60,729 nt of DNA, taken from NCBI GenBank assembly GCA_964464035.1, contig CAYXEN010000009.1, positions 1-60,729 of the forward strand. Direction: 5' to 3'. Every line of letters begins with the position of its first letter. Position 1 is the first letter of the stretch. This document shows, one piece after another, positions 1-9,170 of this stretch. Source of the DNA: CAYXEN01 sp964464035 (GTDB lineage: Bacteria; Krumholzibacteriota; Krumholzibacteriia; WVZY01). The notes under the pieces were generated by a model. That model was not told the origin of the DNA, ran no database searches, and saw nothing but the letters and a program-made list of their open reading frames with translations. A program made the position numbers and the translations under genes.

Positions 1-219
1 CCAACCTCTTGCCTCTCAACACCTCCCGGGATTATCCTTCCCGATGCGGCCCGGGTGTTATATAAATGACAATCGATGGCTCGACCTGTGTAACAATTCG
101 GATGACAAGTACACTAATCAGAGGGGTATGCGCAGCCCTATGGCCTGGATCCGAGCCGTTGATCCCGCACAAGGGGCGCGCTCTGACCCATCTGTGACAA
201 GAAGAAAGGACCCCGATCA

Positions 220-2436
220 ATGTCTCGTTTATCGCCGAGAGGATTCTTCCTAAGAAAACTCCGCCCTGCTTCCATTCTCCCCCTCGCCGTTTTCCTCTTC
301 GCCTCACTCACGGCCGCTCTGCCGGTCGCCCCGCCGATCACGGCAACGACTGCCCGGGCACACGAAGAACACACAAAAGCAACGAAGCGATTCACCTACC
401 CGCCGGCGCGCAAGAGCGATGTCGTCACGGATTACTTCGGCACGAAGGTGGCGGACCCGTACCGCTGGCTCGAGGACGAGGACTCTCCCGAGACGATCGG
501 GTGGGTGAACGCGGAGAACGAGCTCACCCGCTCGTTCCTGGACGCGGTCCCGGCGCGCGCGAAGATAGAAAAAAGAATAAAAGAACTCTGGAATTACCCC
601 CGCTACTCGCTCCCTTACAAGAAGGGCGACCGCTATTTCTTCTCGAAGAACGACGGGCTCCAGAACCAGTCGGTCCTCTACATGCAAAAGTCGCTGGACG
701 GCGAAGCCGTGGTGGTCATCGATCCGAACAAGCTTAGCGAGGACGGCACTGTGGCCCTCACGAACCAGGCGTACAGCCACGACGGGACGCTTCTCGCCTA
801 CGGCCTCAGCTCTAGCGGCAGCGACTGGCAGGAGATAAGGATCCGCGACATCGACCGCGGCCGGGATTTCGACGAAGTGATCAAGTGGTGCAAGTTCAGT
901 TCGATCGCCTGGAAGCACGACAAATCGGGTTTCTACTACAACCGTTTCCCGGCGGAGGGCGAGGTCGCTCCCGAAGACCGGAACAACTACAACCGCGTCT
1001 ACTGGCACAAGCTGGGCACGCCGCAATCGGAGGACGTCCTGGTCTACGAGCGCCCTGAAGAAAAAGAGCTTGGTTTCGCGCCGATGATAACGGAGGACGG
1101 CAAGTATCTCCTCCTCTACGTCTACCACGGCACGGACGACCGAAACGGCATCTACTACCGCGAGGTAGCGAGCGACGGACCTTTCAAGGTGCTCATAGAC
1201 GTGGGCGAGGCGGAATTCTCTCCCATAGACAACATAGGATCGACTTTCTACATCCAGACGGACCTCGACGCGCCGAGGGGACGGATCCTGGCGGTGGACA
1301 TCACGAAGCCGGACCGCAAAAACTGGCGCGAAGTGATCCCGCAACAAGAAGATGTCCTCGACTTCGTCTCGATGGTCAATGACCGCCTGGTCACTGCCTA
1401 CATGCACGACGCCCATCACGTGCTCAAGATCTTCGACGTCGACGGGCGCTTCGTCCGGGAGATCGAGCTCCCGGGGATCGGCTCGGTGCGGGGCCTTTCG
1501 GGCAAGCGCGAAGACAAGGAGATGTTCTTCGGCTTCGCCTCATTCCTCTTCCCGTACACGGCGTATCGCTACGATTTCGAAAAGGACGAAGTGAGCGTCT
1601 TCCGCAAGGCGGAGATAGATTTCGACGCCTCGCAGTACGTGACCAGGCAGGTGTTCGCGACGTCGAAGGACGGCACGCGCATCCCCCTCTTCATTACCCA
1701 CAAGCGGGGCATGAAGCTCGACGGCTCGAACCCAACGCTTCTCTACGGTTACGGCGGCTTCAACATCGGGCTCACGCCGTATTTCTCGGTCTCGATCCTC
1801 CCCTGGCTGGAAAGCGGCGGCGTCTACGTCCTAGCCTGCCTGCGCGGCGGCGACGAGTACGGCGAGGAATGGCACAAGGCGGGCATGCTGGGCAACAAGC
1901 AGAACGTATTCGACGATTTCATCGCCGCCGCCGAGTACCTCATAGCCGAGGGCTACACGAGCTCGAAGAAGCTCGCGATCATGGGCGGCAGCAACGGCGG
2001 CCTTCTCGTGGCGGCGTGCATGATCCAGCGGCCGGACCTCTACGGGGCGGTCGTCTGCCGCGTGCCGGTCACGGACATGCTCCGCTACCACAAGTTCACG
2101 GTGGGCCGCTACTGGGTCCCCGAGTACGGAAACGCCGAGGAGAATCCCGAACACTTCAAATTCCTGTATGCGTATTCACCCTTGCACAACGTGAAAACGG
2201 GAACGGTCTATCCCCCGATCCTCGTGACCACGGCGGACACTGACGACAGGGTGGTCCCGATGCACGCGAAGAAGTTCGTCGCCACGCTTCAGGCGGCGAG
2301 CGGAGGCGAGAACCCGATCCTGCTGCGCGTCGAGACGAAAGCGGGCCACGGCGGGGGCAAGCCGACATCGAAGAGGATCGAGGAGATGGCGGACATATAC
2401 GCCTTTCTCTTCGAGACTCTGGACATCGAAATGTAA
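220..2436 (+). CDS. Secreted prolyl oligopeptidase (family S9A)
   Basis: A serine peptidase of 738 residues, close to the roughly 700-residue size of prolyl oligopeptidases, which cleave short proline-containing peptides. An N-terminal signal sequence (about residues 1-47, ending TTARA) suggests export to the periplasm. The N-terminal half (about 60-450) fits the S9A beta-propeller. The C-terminal half is the alpha/beta-hydrolase domain, with nucleophile Ser591 in GGSNGG, an acid in TADTDDRVVP (about Asp675) and His710 in KAGHGGG. The ATG follows an AAAGGA ribosome site. A radical SAM gene begins 9 bp after the stop, so the two are probably cotranscribed. The family call is firm; export is inferred from the leader. 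The 219 bp upstream hold no recognisable gene. Confidence 0.95.
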   Translation: MSRLSPRGFFLRKLRPASILPLAVFLFASLTAALPVAPPITATTARAHEEHTKATKRFTYPPARKSDVVTDYFGTKVADPYRWLEDEDSPETIGWVNAENELTRSFLDAVPARAKIEKRIKELWNYPRYSLPYKKGDRYFFSKNDGLQNQSVLYMQKSLDGEAVVVIDPNKLSEDGTVALTNQAYSHDGTLLAYGLSSSGSDWQEIRIRDIDRGRDFDEVIKWCKFSSIAWKHDKSGFYYNRFPAEGEVAPEDRNNYNRVYWHKLGTPQSEDVLVYERPEEKELGFAPMITEDGKYLLLYVYHGTDDRNGIYYREVASDGPFKVLIDVGEAEFSPIDNIGSTFYIQTDLDAPRGRILAVDITKPDRKNWREVIPQQEDVLDFVSMVNDRLVTAYMHDAHHVLKIFDVDGRFVREIELPGIGSVRGLSGKREDKEMFFGFASFLFPYTAYRYDFEKDEVSVFRKAEIDFDASQYVTRQVFATSKDGTRIPLFITHKRGMKLDGSNPTLLYGYGGFNIGLTPYFSVSILPWLESGGVYVLACLRGGDEYGEEWHKAGMLGNKQNVFDDFIAAAEYLIAEGYTSSKKLAIMGGSNGGLLVAACMIQRPDLYGAVVCRVPVTDMLRYHKFTVGRYWVPEYGNAEENPEHFKFLYAYSPLHNVKTGTVYPPILVTTADTDDRVVPMHAKKFVATLQAASGGENPILLRVETKAGHGGGKPTSKRIEEMADIYAFLFETLDIEM

Positions 2437-2445
2437 GGAGAGAGC

Positions 2446-3417
2446 ATGAAAGCGATGCCGAACGAATTCGAGAAGAAACTGGCGGAGGAGGCGAGAGAAG
2501 GTATCTACAGCCACGGCATCAGGATCATACAGGTGAACGTGGGCCTCAGGTGCAACCAGCAGTGCGTGCACTGCCACGTCTCCGCTTCGCCGAACCGCCG
2601 GGAAGTGATGGAGTGGGACACGATGGAGCGCATAATAGAGGCGGCCCGCATGGTCCGCTGCGAGCTCGTCGACATAACCGGCGGCGCGCCGGAGCTCAAC
2701 CCGCACTTCCACCGCTTCGTCCAGGCGCTTCGCACCGAAGGGTTCCCCGTCCAGGTGCGGACGAATCTCACGGTGCTCCTCGAGCCGGGGATGGAGTGGA
2801 CGGCGCATTTCTATCGCGAGAACTCCGTTCGGCTGGTCGCATCGCTCCCGTGTTACCTCGAGGAGAACGTCCGGGCCCAGCGGGGCGAGGGCGTCTACGA
2901 GAAGAGCATCGAGGCGATAAGGCTCCTCAACGACTTGGGCTACGGCGTCGACCCGAAGCTTCAATTGAACCTGGTCTACAACCCGGTGGGCCCGGTGCTT
3001 CCGCCTGACCAGGAGTCTCTCGAGGCGGATTACAGGCGCGAGCTGGGATCGCGCTTCGGGGTCGAGTTCACCCGTCTTCTCACGATCACGAACATGCCGA
3101 TCGGGCGCTTCCTAACGGAGCTCAAGCGGCAGAAAAAGGAGCGCGAGTACATGGACGCGCTCGTAAGGGCGTTCAACGCGCTAACGGTGGACGGCCTCAT
3201 GTGCACTTACCAGCTCTGTGTGGACTGGGAGGGCAAGCTCTACGACTGCGACTTCAATCTCGCGCTCGGCATGTGCGTGAATCACGGGGCGCCCATGCAC
3301 ATAAAGGATTTCGATCTCGACGCCCTCGCCGAGAGGAGGATAGTGACGGGGAATCACTGTTTCGGGTGCACGGCGGGCCATGGGTCTTCATGCTCCGGCG
3401 CCGTGGTGGAGGACTAG
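2446..3417 (+). CDS. ArsS-like radical SAM/Cys-rich protein (DUF3641 C-terminus)
   Basis: A radical SAM enzyme of 323 residues. The [4Fe-4S] cluster motif CNQQCVHC uses Cys36, Cys40 and Cys43. The C-terminal third is cysteine-rich, with pairs near CTYQLC, LYDCDF and CFGCTAGHGSSC, as in the family annotated as arsenosugar-biosynthesis radical SAM protein ArsS. In that pathway it is thought to add a 5'-deoxyadenosyl group to dimethylarsinous acid. It lies 9 bp behind the prolyl oligopeptidase gene and 30 bp ahead of the DUF3108 gene. No arsM is visible nearby, and an ArsC-like reductase lies 14 kb away. Family membership is confident; an arsenic substrate is assigned only by family. Confidence 0.85.
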   Translation: MKAMPNEFEKKLAEEAREGIYSHGIRIIQVNVGLRCNQQCVHCHVSASPNRREVMEWDTMERIIEAARMVRCELVDITGGAPELNPHFHRFVQALRTEGFPVQVRTNLTVLLEPGMEWTAHFYRENSVRLVASLPCYLEENVRAQRGEGVYEKSIEAIRLLNDLGYGVDPKLQLNLVYNPVGPVLPPDQESLEADYRRELGSRFGVEFTRLLTITNMPIGRFLTELKRQKKEREYMDALVRAFNALTVDGLMCTYQLCVDWEGKLYDCDFNLALGMCVNHGAPMHIKDFDLDALAERRIVTGNHCFGCTAGHGSSCSGAVVED

Positions 3418-3447
3418 CGGGTGGAACGCAAAAACGAGGAGAGTTTC

Positions 3448-4311
3448 ATGTCGAACAAGATATCGATTCATAAGAAGCTGATCACGCTTGTCATCGCCGC
3501 CGCGGCGGCCCTTGCGTCACAGCCGGCGGCGCCCTCCGCCCGGGCCGGTTACTTCGGCACCGACAAGATCTGGGACGACGGACTGGCGGAGGTGGCCAAG
3601 TACGATGCCAAGAAGATGATCTACAACCACTTGTGGGACAACGAGATGGTTCTCATAACGGTGAAGGAGGACCTCTCGAAGAAATATCACGTGAAGGCCG
3701 ACCCCCCGTACGAGGGCAAGGAGCTCGTGCCCGTCCTCAAGCTCAACGTCTTCACCCGCATCCAGACGTACAACTACCCTTATCACTACCTGATAAGCGT
3801 TTTCGTAAAGCGCAGCGACGTGACGTTCCCGGTCAAGATGACGGTGAGTTCGCAGGAATGGTGCGGGAACACTTTCAAGGAATTTATTAACTGGAAAAGA
3901 CCGGCGGAGTTCGTCTATCATTCCTACTTCGACGGGCAGGCGGACGGCAGGGTGAAAGCCGGTTTCGAGAAAGGGAACATGCTCAGGGAGCAACTGTTCC
4001 TTTCACTCCGCGCGCTGGATTTCCGCCAAGGGCTCGAGCGGAAGTTCAAGCTCCTCGAATCGCAGATGACGAACAAGTTCCGCGCCCCCGTGTGGGAAGA
4101 CGCCGAGCTGAGGGTCACGGGCAGGGAAGGAATCCGGGCGATGGGAAAAGAGATCGATTGCTGGAAGGTCGTAGTGAAGACTCCCTCGCAGGAGATGAAT
4201 TTCTGGTTCGATGCGCGGTTCCCCCATGCTCTCGTGAAGTACGCCGATTCGATCGGCCAAGAGATGGTCTTGAAGGAGATATCCAGGCGCACGTACTGGA
4301 CGATCCCGTAA
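3448..4311 (+). CDS. DUF3108-domain secreted protein
   Basis: A 287-residue protein with a signal peptide (about residues 1-30, Ala-rich, ending PSARA) and the layout of DUF3108 proteins, predicted periplasmic or outer-membrane beta-rich proteins of unknown function. The ATG at 3448 is chosen because GAGGAG sits just upstream; an in-frame GTG at 3421 is possible but lacks such a site. The C-terminal part (EIDCWKVVVKT followed by NFWFDARFP) is the usual end of the family. It closes a three-gene set with the peptidase and radical SAM genes. A second DUF3108-like module is fused to an M16 homologue at 42.3-44.4 kb. Function unknown. Confidence 0.75.
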   Translation: MSNKISIHKKLITLVIAAAAALASQPAAPSARAGYFGTDKIWDDGLAEVAKYDAKKMIYNHLWDNEMVLITVKEDLSKKYHVKADPPYEGKELVPVLKLNVFTRIQTYNYPYHYLISVFVKRSDVTFPVKMTVSSQEWCGNTFKEFINWKRPAEFVYHSYFDGQADGRVKAGFEKGNMLREQLFLSLRALDFRQGLERKFKLLESQMTNKFRAPVWEDAELRVTGREGIRAMGKEIDCWKVVVKTPSQEMNFWFDARFPHALVKYADSIGQEMVLKEISRRTYWTIP

Positions 4312-4355
4312 GCACGATCAGTAATCTTTTTTGCGATCATTGTGCCAGAAATTTC

Positions 4356-4384
4356 TTGACATGACCTTTATGTTGGCGGAAAAT
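4356..4384 (+). promoter_or_regulatory. Probable sigma-70 promoter for the LpoB-type operon
   Basis: A perfect -35 TTGACA (4356-4361) is followed after 17 bp by GAAAAT (4379-4384), which matches four of six bases of the -10 consensus. The surrounding 4312-4572 stretch is clearly AT-rich relative to its neighbours. Transcription would start near 4391, giving a leader of about 180 nt before the ATG at 4573. I saw no riboswitch in that leader. Confidence 0.5.
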
Positions 4385-4572
4385 CATAAATAATTAATTC
4401 GAACCGAAATAAGCAATTAATCTTCTTTCCAACTATCCAAATGTCTCGCTTCAAGTATCATGTTGATTCCCTATCAGAGGCGATACTCGCTTTTTGCTCC
4501 TCTCTGGCACAAAAACTCCTATTATTTTGTTCATTGAATCATGATTCCGAAATAGTTGAACGGAGGTTGATC

Positions 4573-5259
4573 ATGCGTAAGAGAATTTTTCTATTGTTGG
4601 TATTGCTTGTTTTTATTGGTTTCTGCCATTTGCCTCGTCGATCGTTTGCGGAAGGTAAAATAGGGAAGTCTCTGGGAATCTATATCTACGAGAGCATAGA
4701 GGGATTCCATTCGGTATCATCTGCGGCCGGTACAAGGCTGGCATCGACTCTAAAGCCTTTTTTCAATAAGGTGCAATCATTCGACAAGATTCCGCTCGAA
4801 TCGAACGAGTCGGTCCGCATTCTGGAAGAGATGACCAAGGATAGAAAGATTGTGATCACTGCAATAAGCACATGGTTGAGCGGGGGAGTGATCGCCGCGC
4901 CGACGGTGACGTTCGCCGATGATGACATAAAATTCCGGGATCTCACATGGCACGTGAATCAAGACGCGGTCATGAAGGACGCGGATGACAAGGACATGAG
5001 CCACGTGCTGATTGGAAGTTTTTCGGGTATGATCAAAGCTGCCGCCAAGCAGGCCGATTCGCGGGGCAAACTTCTTTCCGTTACCGTGATAGCGAATCTG
5101 CGACTAATAGAGGCCGGCGGAGGCACAACTTTGTGGGCTGATACATACAGAGAAGTCCGGGCAGGGTTTGATCCGAGGGTGGTCTTTGATGAAGTTGTTG
5201 AGGAAATATCCAAGAAGGCTGGAAGGGACGCAATCGACCGCATGTCACAGCACAACTAA
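4573..5259 (+). CDS. Secreted protein of unknown function, first gene of the LpoB/YcfL-type operon
   Basis: A 228-residue protein with a clear signal peptide (MRKRIFLLLVLLVFIGF and following residues, cleaved near SFAEG) and a soluble alpha/beta body. The ATG at 4573 follows CGGAGG; longer in-frame starts back to 4441 lie in untranslated-looking AT-rich DNA. I do not recognise a named domain. The middle (LTWHVNQDAVMKDADDKDM, then IGSFSGMIK) and the end (TTLWADTYREVRAGFDP) recall the small periplasmic proteins, such as the CsgG/LpoB fold, that read out a status into the envelope, and the next gene is LpoB-like. That resemblance is weak. It is the first of five plus-strand genes with short gaps. 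Confidence 0.6.
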   Translation: MRKRIFLLLVLLVFIGFCHLPRRSFAEGKIGKSLGIYIYESIEGFHSVSSAAGTRLASTLKPFFNKVQSFDKIPLESNESVRILEEMTKDRKIVITAISTWLSGGVIAAPTVTFADDDIKFRDLTWHVNQDAVMKDADDKDMSHVLIGSFSGMIKAAAKQADSRGKLLSVTVIANLRLIEAGGGTTLWADTYREVRAGFDPRVVFDEVVEEISKKAGRDAIDRMSQHN

Positions 5260-5279
5260 AGCCGAGGAAGGAGGCAGTC

Positions 5280-5882
5280 ATGGGCAGGTTGAAAACGGTG
5301 GTAGCGTTTCTGTTTCTTGCTGTTGCGATGATTCTGATTGGGGGGTGTGCAGGATCATCGAAATACGTTAGCACCGACATCATCGATACCAACACTCCAG
5401 GGGTCAGTGATACCGACGTAAAGAAGCTCGCAAACACAATCATAACCCGGCTTCTCGAATCGGATTTCATCAACAACTACGAGAAACCGATTACGATATC
5501 CCTTCTCCACATCAAGAACAAAACTTCCGAGTTCGTGGATACGGATGCTCTTTTTGGCGAGCACATCACGGCGGCCATCGTCAACAGCGCTTCAAGTGTT
5601 TTCCAGTTCGTCGACAGGAAGTTGCTCACTGAGTCAGTGAAAGAGGCCGAGCTGGCAGCGGATGGATTGATATCCCAGGAAGAAGCTACAAAGCTTGGAA
5701 GGGCAGCGGGCGTAAAGTTGCTTATGGCGGGTGAGCTTACGTCCATCAGAACCAATACTAGGAAAAAGGATCAGCGCTACTACAAGCTTTCACTGAGGCT
5801 GGTTGATACGGAACGAAATACCATAGTATGGATGGCCAACGAAGAAATCAGAAAGGTCACCAAAAAGGGGTGGATGCAATAG
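5280..5882 (+). CDS. LpoB-like penicillin-binding-protein activator lipoprotein
   Basis: A 200-residue lipoprotein with lipobox LIGGC (Cys23), followed by a domain matching the LpoB family (COG3417). Landmarks are ITISLLHIKNKTSEFVDT, a central VNSASSVFQFVDR and a closing TIVWMANEEIRKV. In Escherichia coli LpoB is an outer-membrane lipoprotein that reaches through the periplasm to stimulate the peptidoglycan synthase PBP1B. Here it lies between an unknown secreted protein and a COG3014-like lipoprotein, with a YcfL-like lipoprotein one gene further, the same association seen for these families in gamma-proteobacteria. The lysine-rich C-terminus and modest GC match the surrounding AT-richer island. 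Whether it activates a PBP here is inference. Confidence 0.8.
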   Translation: MGRLKTVVAFLFLAVAMILIGGCAGSSKYVSTDIIDTNTPGVSDTDVKKLANTIITRLLESDFINNYEKPITISLLHIKNKTSEFVDTDALFGEHITAAIVNSASSVFQFVDRKLLTESVKEAELAADGLISQEEATKLGRAAGVKLLMAGELTSIRTNTRKKDQRYYKLSLRLVDTERNTIVWMANEEIRKVTKKGWMQ

Positions 5883-5906
5883 CACTCTATCGATCAGGAG
5901 GGGAAA

Positions 5907-7112
5907 ATGAAAAAGATTAAGTTTGCAGTTATGTTTGTCGTGCTTGCCTTTCTATCAGCTGGCTGTGCAAGCCCCTATGTAAAAGCAGAGAGAGAGTACT
6001 TTAAGAAAAACCCGGTCAGGGCCGAAGAGATAATCACTCCGGTCGCACAGAGGGAAGAGCAAAAAGACGGCCGGATGAAAAACCTCTATCTTTGGGATCT
6101 CGGCGTGTACCGCTTCTCCCAGGGCAAGTATCAAGAGGCGATCGATTGCTTCAAGAAGAGTGTTACGGCCTATGAGAAAATCCATGGGACCGGTCAGACA
6201 ATAACCAGCACCTTCACCAGCGCTTCGAGCCAACAATATGTTGGGGATCCAGTTGAGGTCAGTATGGCTTATTTATATATAGGACTTTCTTACCTTATGC
6301 TGGGAGATTATGAGTCAGCGCTCGTAGGATTGCGCAGGAGCCTAGAGGAGGATATTAGCAAAGATGAAGCTCGCCATGGCGATATGGGCATAACCAACTT
6401 CGTGATGGGGGAATGCTATTCCAAACTTGGGGAATACGACAATGCCGTGGCTTCATACAGGAGGGCGATCAATCATGCTCCTGACCTCCTTCCCGCATAT
6501 GTCGGCTGCTATTATGCCTTGAGAAAACAGGGAGATATGACGAATGCACCCCTCATGCTGGAGGAGATCGAGAAAAGAGCAAGTGATGATCTCCTGCCAT
6601 CCATAATGGAAAACGAGGGAAGGGGGATAGTGGTGATCATGCTTTCCGGGCGAGCGTCTCGAGTGACATCTGATATGTTCCTGGGAGCATTTCGCAAAAG
6701 GGTGGAGATGAAAGACAAAATAGCTTCTTGGGTGATGTATTCCAGCCCCAGCAAGAACGCCTTGAATCTATCTCTTTCGGACAGGATGCACGAGCACTTC
6801 AAAGACCAAGGCGGTTTGGCTAATGAGGCTAAGCATCAAACCACAAGGCTGGTTGTAGGATCGGCGATGAAACAGGTTCCATGCCTGGGATTGTTCGCTC
6901 CATCCACGGAAGCTGATATAAGGTACTGGCCTACGATGCCTGGATACGTGTATATCGGATATTGCCCGACGAAGCCGGGAGAACACGATGTGACGGTAAA
7001 AGCTTATGATAAGAAGCAAAGGGAGATCACGAGGTATGCAAAGTCCTGGAGAAGTGTAGATGTGAAGGAAAAAGACAGAACATTATTGATCACAACGGCT
7101 TATGAGATCTAG
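5907..7112 (+). CDS. COG3014-like TPR lipoprotein
   Basis: A 401-residue lipoprotein with lipobox LSAGC (Cys20). Residues about 45-220 form TPR-like helices (FSQGKYQEAIDCFKKS, LMLGDYESALVGLRRS, SKLGEYDNAVASYRRA). The C-terminal half is a predicted beta-rich domain with SKNALNLSLSDR, then a long RLVVGSAMKQVPCLG stretch. The arrangement matches the uncharacterised lipoproteins grouped as COG3014, which travel with LpoB-like and YcfL-like genes. It starts 24 bp after the lpoB-like stop, behind an AGGAGG site. It probably works in the same outer-membrane or periplasmic assembly as those lipoproteins; the exact role is unknown. Confidence 0.7.
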   Translation: MKKIKFAVMFVVLAFLSAGCASPYVKAEREYFKKNPVRAEEIITPVAQREEQKDGRMKNLYLWDLGVYRFSQGKYQEAIDCFKKSVTAYEKIHGTGQTITSTFTSASSQQYVGDPVEVSMAYLYIGLSYLMLGDYESALVGLRRSLEEDISKDEARHGDMGITNFVMGECYSKLGEYDNAVASYRRAINHAPDLLPAYVGCYYALRKQGDMTNAPLMLEEIEKRASDDLLPSIMENEGRGIVVIMLSGRASRVTSDMFLGAFRKRVEMKDKIASWVMYSSPSKNALNLSLSDRMHEHFKDQGGLANEAKHQTTRLVVGSAMKQVPCLGLFAPSTEADIRYWPTMPGYVYIGYCPTKPGEHDVTVKAYDKKQREITRYAKSWRSVDVKEKDRTLLITTAYEI

Positions 7113-7176
7113 GTGAGCCTTCCCGCCGGGGAGGTTGTTCGTAGCGTATTTCGAAGGGACATAAGGAGGCAATCCC

Positions 7177-7617
7177 ATGATTGAATTGGAATGCAACGGA
7201 GGGTGGAAGAGGGCGATACAAGTATCACTTCTATTGTACGCCTTTAGTTCCATCGGCTGTGGAGCCTCAAGGCCCAAACCGCGAGATTACAGCAAGGTGT
7301 TGGACGAATCCAAAGTGGTCATGCTTGATACTTGGGCCACAACCCAATTGGCACTGCAGGAAACATGGACCGAAACGAAGAATGGTTTCATGGTAGCTCA
7401 CATGACTTTGAGAAACAAGGGAGGAAGGACGCTCAAGCTCGAGATCCGAACCTATTTCAAGGACAGCCGGGGTGCCCCCATCAAAACCCCGATGGATATG
7501 TGGGACCCCGTGACGGTAAACCCTCATGAGGATTTCCATTATTCAAAAATGTGCCCGAATAGGAATGGCGAAGACTATCAGTTCCACATAAGAATGGCTA
7601 AAGAGTCACACGAGTGA
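7177..7617 (+). CDS. YcfL/DUF1425-family lipoprotein
   Basis: A 146-residue protein. An atypically long n-region precedes the hydrophobic segment and lipobox SSIGC (Cys28). The body fits DUF1425 (YcfL, COG5633), a small immunoglobulin-like fold, with landmarks FMVAHMTLRNKGGRTLKLE, then TYFKDSRG and PHEDFHY. In E. coli ycfL lies directly beside lpoB. Here the two are separated by the COG3014-like gene. A strong AAGGAGG site lies 7 bp before the ATG. Function is unknown in any organism as far as I know; context suggests a partner of the LpoB-like lipoprotein. Confidence 0.7.
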   Translation: MIELECNGGWKRAIQVSLLLYAFSSIGCGASRPKPRDYSKVLDESKVVMLDTWATTQLALQETWTETKNGFMVAHMTLRNKGGRTLKLEIRTYFKDSRGAPIKTPMDMWDPVTVNPHEDFHYSKMCPNRNGEDYQFHIRMAKESHE

Positions 7618-7634
7618 CGGAGGAGGAATAGACC

Positions 7635-8264
7635 ATGTCAAGAAGGTTTATATGCGGAGTTGCGGTTGCCCTTTGTTTTCTCGTAATGATGTCAAGCGCT
7701 ATCGAAGCCCAAGTCAACGTTGAACTCAGCGGTGGATTGGCCAGCCCGACGGGGGATCTCAATAAATTCTGGAACGGGGGGCCGGGATTGGCTGGTGCGG
7801 TGATGATGGAAATCACTCCCTTCAGCAGAGGTGGCTTGTCCATAGGGTATAACAGGATGGGATTAGATGAGAAAAAAATGCTTGGCTCCATCGGTTCTCC
7901 GCAAGGAATGTCCATAAGCGGAGGAGATTTGAGCATATTAAGTATTTGCGGAGAATTGAGGTTGCAGGCGGGAGCGATGGACCGGGCGGTAATCTTCGGC
8001 GGAGCAGGGGGAGGATTGTTCATAGTGTCCCTCTCCGATCTCACTATGAGTGATGGGAATTCTTCCATCATAACCAAATACGATACCGAAAACAGGTTCG
8101 GGTGGTACATAAATGCGGGGGTTGGTATACCCCTTTCACCTGCAATAAAGATAGGCGCTAAAGCACAGTACAACTTCTACAGCGTGAAAGGCGAAGGATT
8201 TCCGGATATATCAGATACGCGTGATTTTCTGCTATTGCAAGCGTTGCTGATAATAGGCATTTAA
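7635..8264 (+). CDS. Outer-membrane beta-barrel protein
   Basis: A 209-residue protein with a signal peptide (about residues 1-26, ending SAIEAQ) and alternating hydrophobic strands rich in glycine and aromatic residues (VNVELSGGLASPTGDLN, RFGWYINAGVGIPL). It is like 8-stranded OmpA/OmpX-type or PorT-like barrels. It is the last gene of the lipoprotein operon, 17 bp after the YcfL-like stop, behind GGAGGA. It may be the outer-membrane anchor for the lipoproteins, or an unrelated small porin; the sequence alone cannot decide. Its base composition is lower in GC than the flanking regions. Confidence 0.6.
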   Translation: MSRRFICGVAVALCFLVMMSSAIEAQVNVELSGGLASPTGDLNKFWNGGPGLAGAVMMEITPFSRGGLSIGYNRMGLDEKKMLGSIGSPQGMSISGGDLSILSICGELRLQAGAMDRAVIFGGAGGGLFIVSLSDLTMSDGNSSIITKYDTENRFGWYINAGVGIPLSPAIKIGAKAQYNFYSVKGEGFPDISDTRDFLLLQALLIIGI

Positions 8265-8330
8265 GGGTGTCGGATGGGTTGCGGTTTGGGTCACGTACCC
8301 TGGGAACCGAGCGGAGCGGACAAACCCAGC

Positions 8331-9170
8331 TCAATATTCCAGTCGGGACATGTAATTCTCGTCCAGGCGCCGATTGTATCTTTCGGCGGCGTGTATAGAG
8401 CCGTAGATGCTTCCTGAATACCAGGTAAGGGACAGGAGGGAAAGAAAGCCTCCGAAGACGTACATCCCGCTGTCGAAAGCTTCAACAGTCGAGTATATGA
8501 AAACCGCATTCATTATAAGCGCCGAGAAGGCGCTTTTCTTGTGGCCGGCGTAGAGATATCCCGCGCCAGGTATGAACCCGATGAAACCCGCCAGCTTAGG
8601 ATTTCGATAGCGAGCACTCGATGCTTCCCTGCAGATCGATATATCGCTTTGGGCCAAGCCGTAATAGCCGCTGGACGGCTGGATCTTTGCCAGTTCCTCG
8701 GCTGCTTCGCGCCATTTCCGTTCCTGGGCAAGAGCTATGGATCTATAGAAGACGGATTCTTCACCATGCAAACGGCGGCTCAATGCGATAGCCGATCTCG
8801 TTTGTTTGCTCTTAATCAGGGAAGAAAAGAGCAACTTTCTCCATAGATTATCGCTTGAATTCAAGGCTAGGGAATCCTTGTTTTTCAAGAGCCAAGAAGC
8901 GGCGCGGGAATGTTCCCCCCCGAGAAACAAGGCTTTGCCGATCCCCATGATGGCCCTCGCTCTGAGATCTTTAGCGCTGTCGGGCAGGCAAAATAGGCTC
9001 CTCTTGTACTCGGTGATTGCCCTGTAGTAATCGTGGCTTGCAAGCAGGGAGTCGGCGAAAAGCAGGCATAGGGGCGTGTTCGAGGATGCAGCCCGCGAGC
9101 CGGGGGCGAGGAAGAAGATCAAAAGGAGCCCCAGAAGCTTAAGGAATCGGATCTTGACGGCGAAACACAT
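8331..9170 (-). CDS. TPR-like protein with C-terminal membrane segments
   Basis: A 279-residue exported or membrane protein. A signal-like helix (LKLLGLLLIFFLAPGSRA) is followed by helical repeats (about 25-190) and then a C-terminal membrane hairpin beginning GFIPGAGYLYAGHKKSA. That P-GAG-LYAG pattern is shared with TM2-like and DUF5683-like membrane proteins. The ATG at 9170 is preferred; an in-frame TTG at 9185 has no ribosome site. It overlaps the end of the YidD-like gene by about 32 bp, so translation is probably coupled. Function is unknown. Context, downstream of a YidD homologue, hints at membrane-protein or envelope biogenesis, which is inference. Confidence 0.6.
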   Translation of the reverse strand: MCFAVKIRFLKLLGLLLIFFLAPGSRAASSNTPLCLLFADSLLASHDYYRAITEYKRSLFCLPDSAKDLRARAIMGIGKALFLGGEHSRAASWLLKNKDSLALNSSDNLWRKLLFSSLIKSKQTRSAIALSRRLHGEESVFYRSIALAQERKWREAAEELAKIQPSSGYYGLAQSDISICREASSARYRNPKLAGFIGFIPGAGYLYAGHKKSAFSALIMNAVFIYSTVEAFDSGMYVFGGFLSLLSLTWYSGSIYGSIHAAERYNRRLDENYMSRLEY

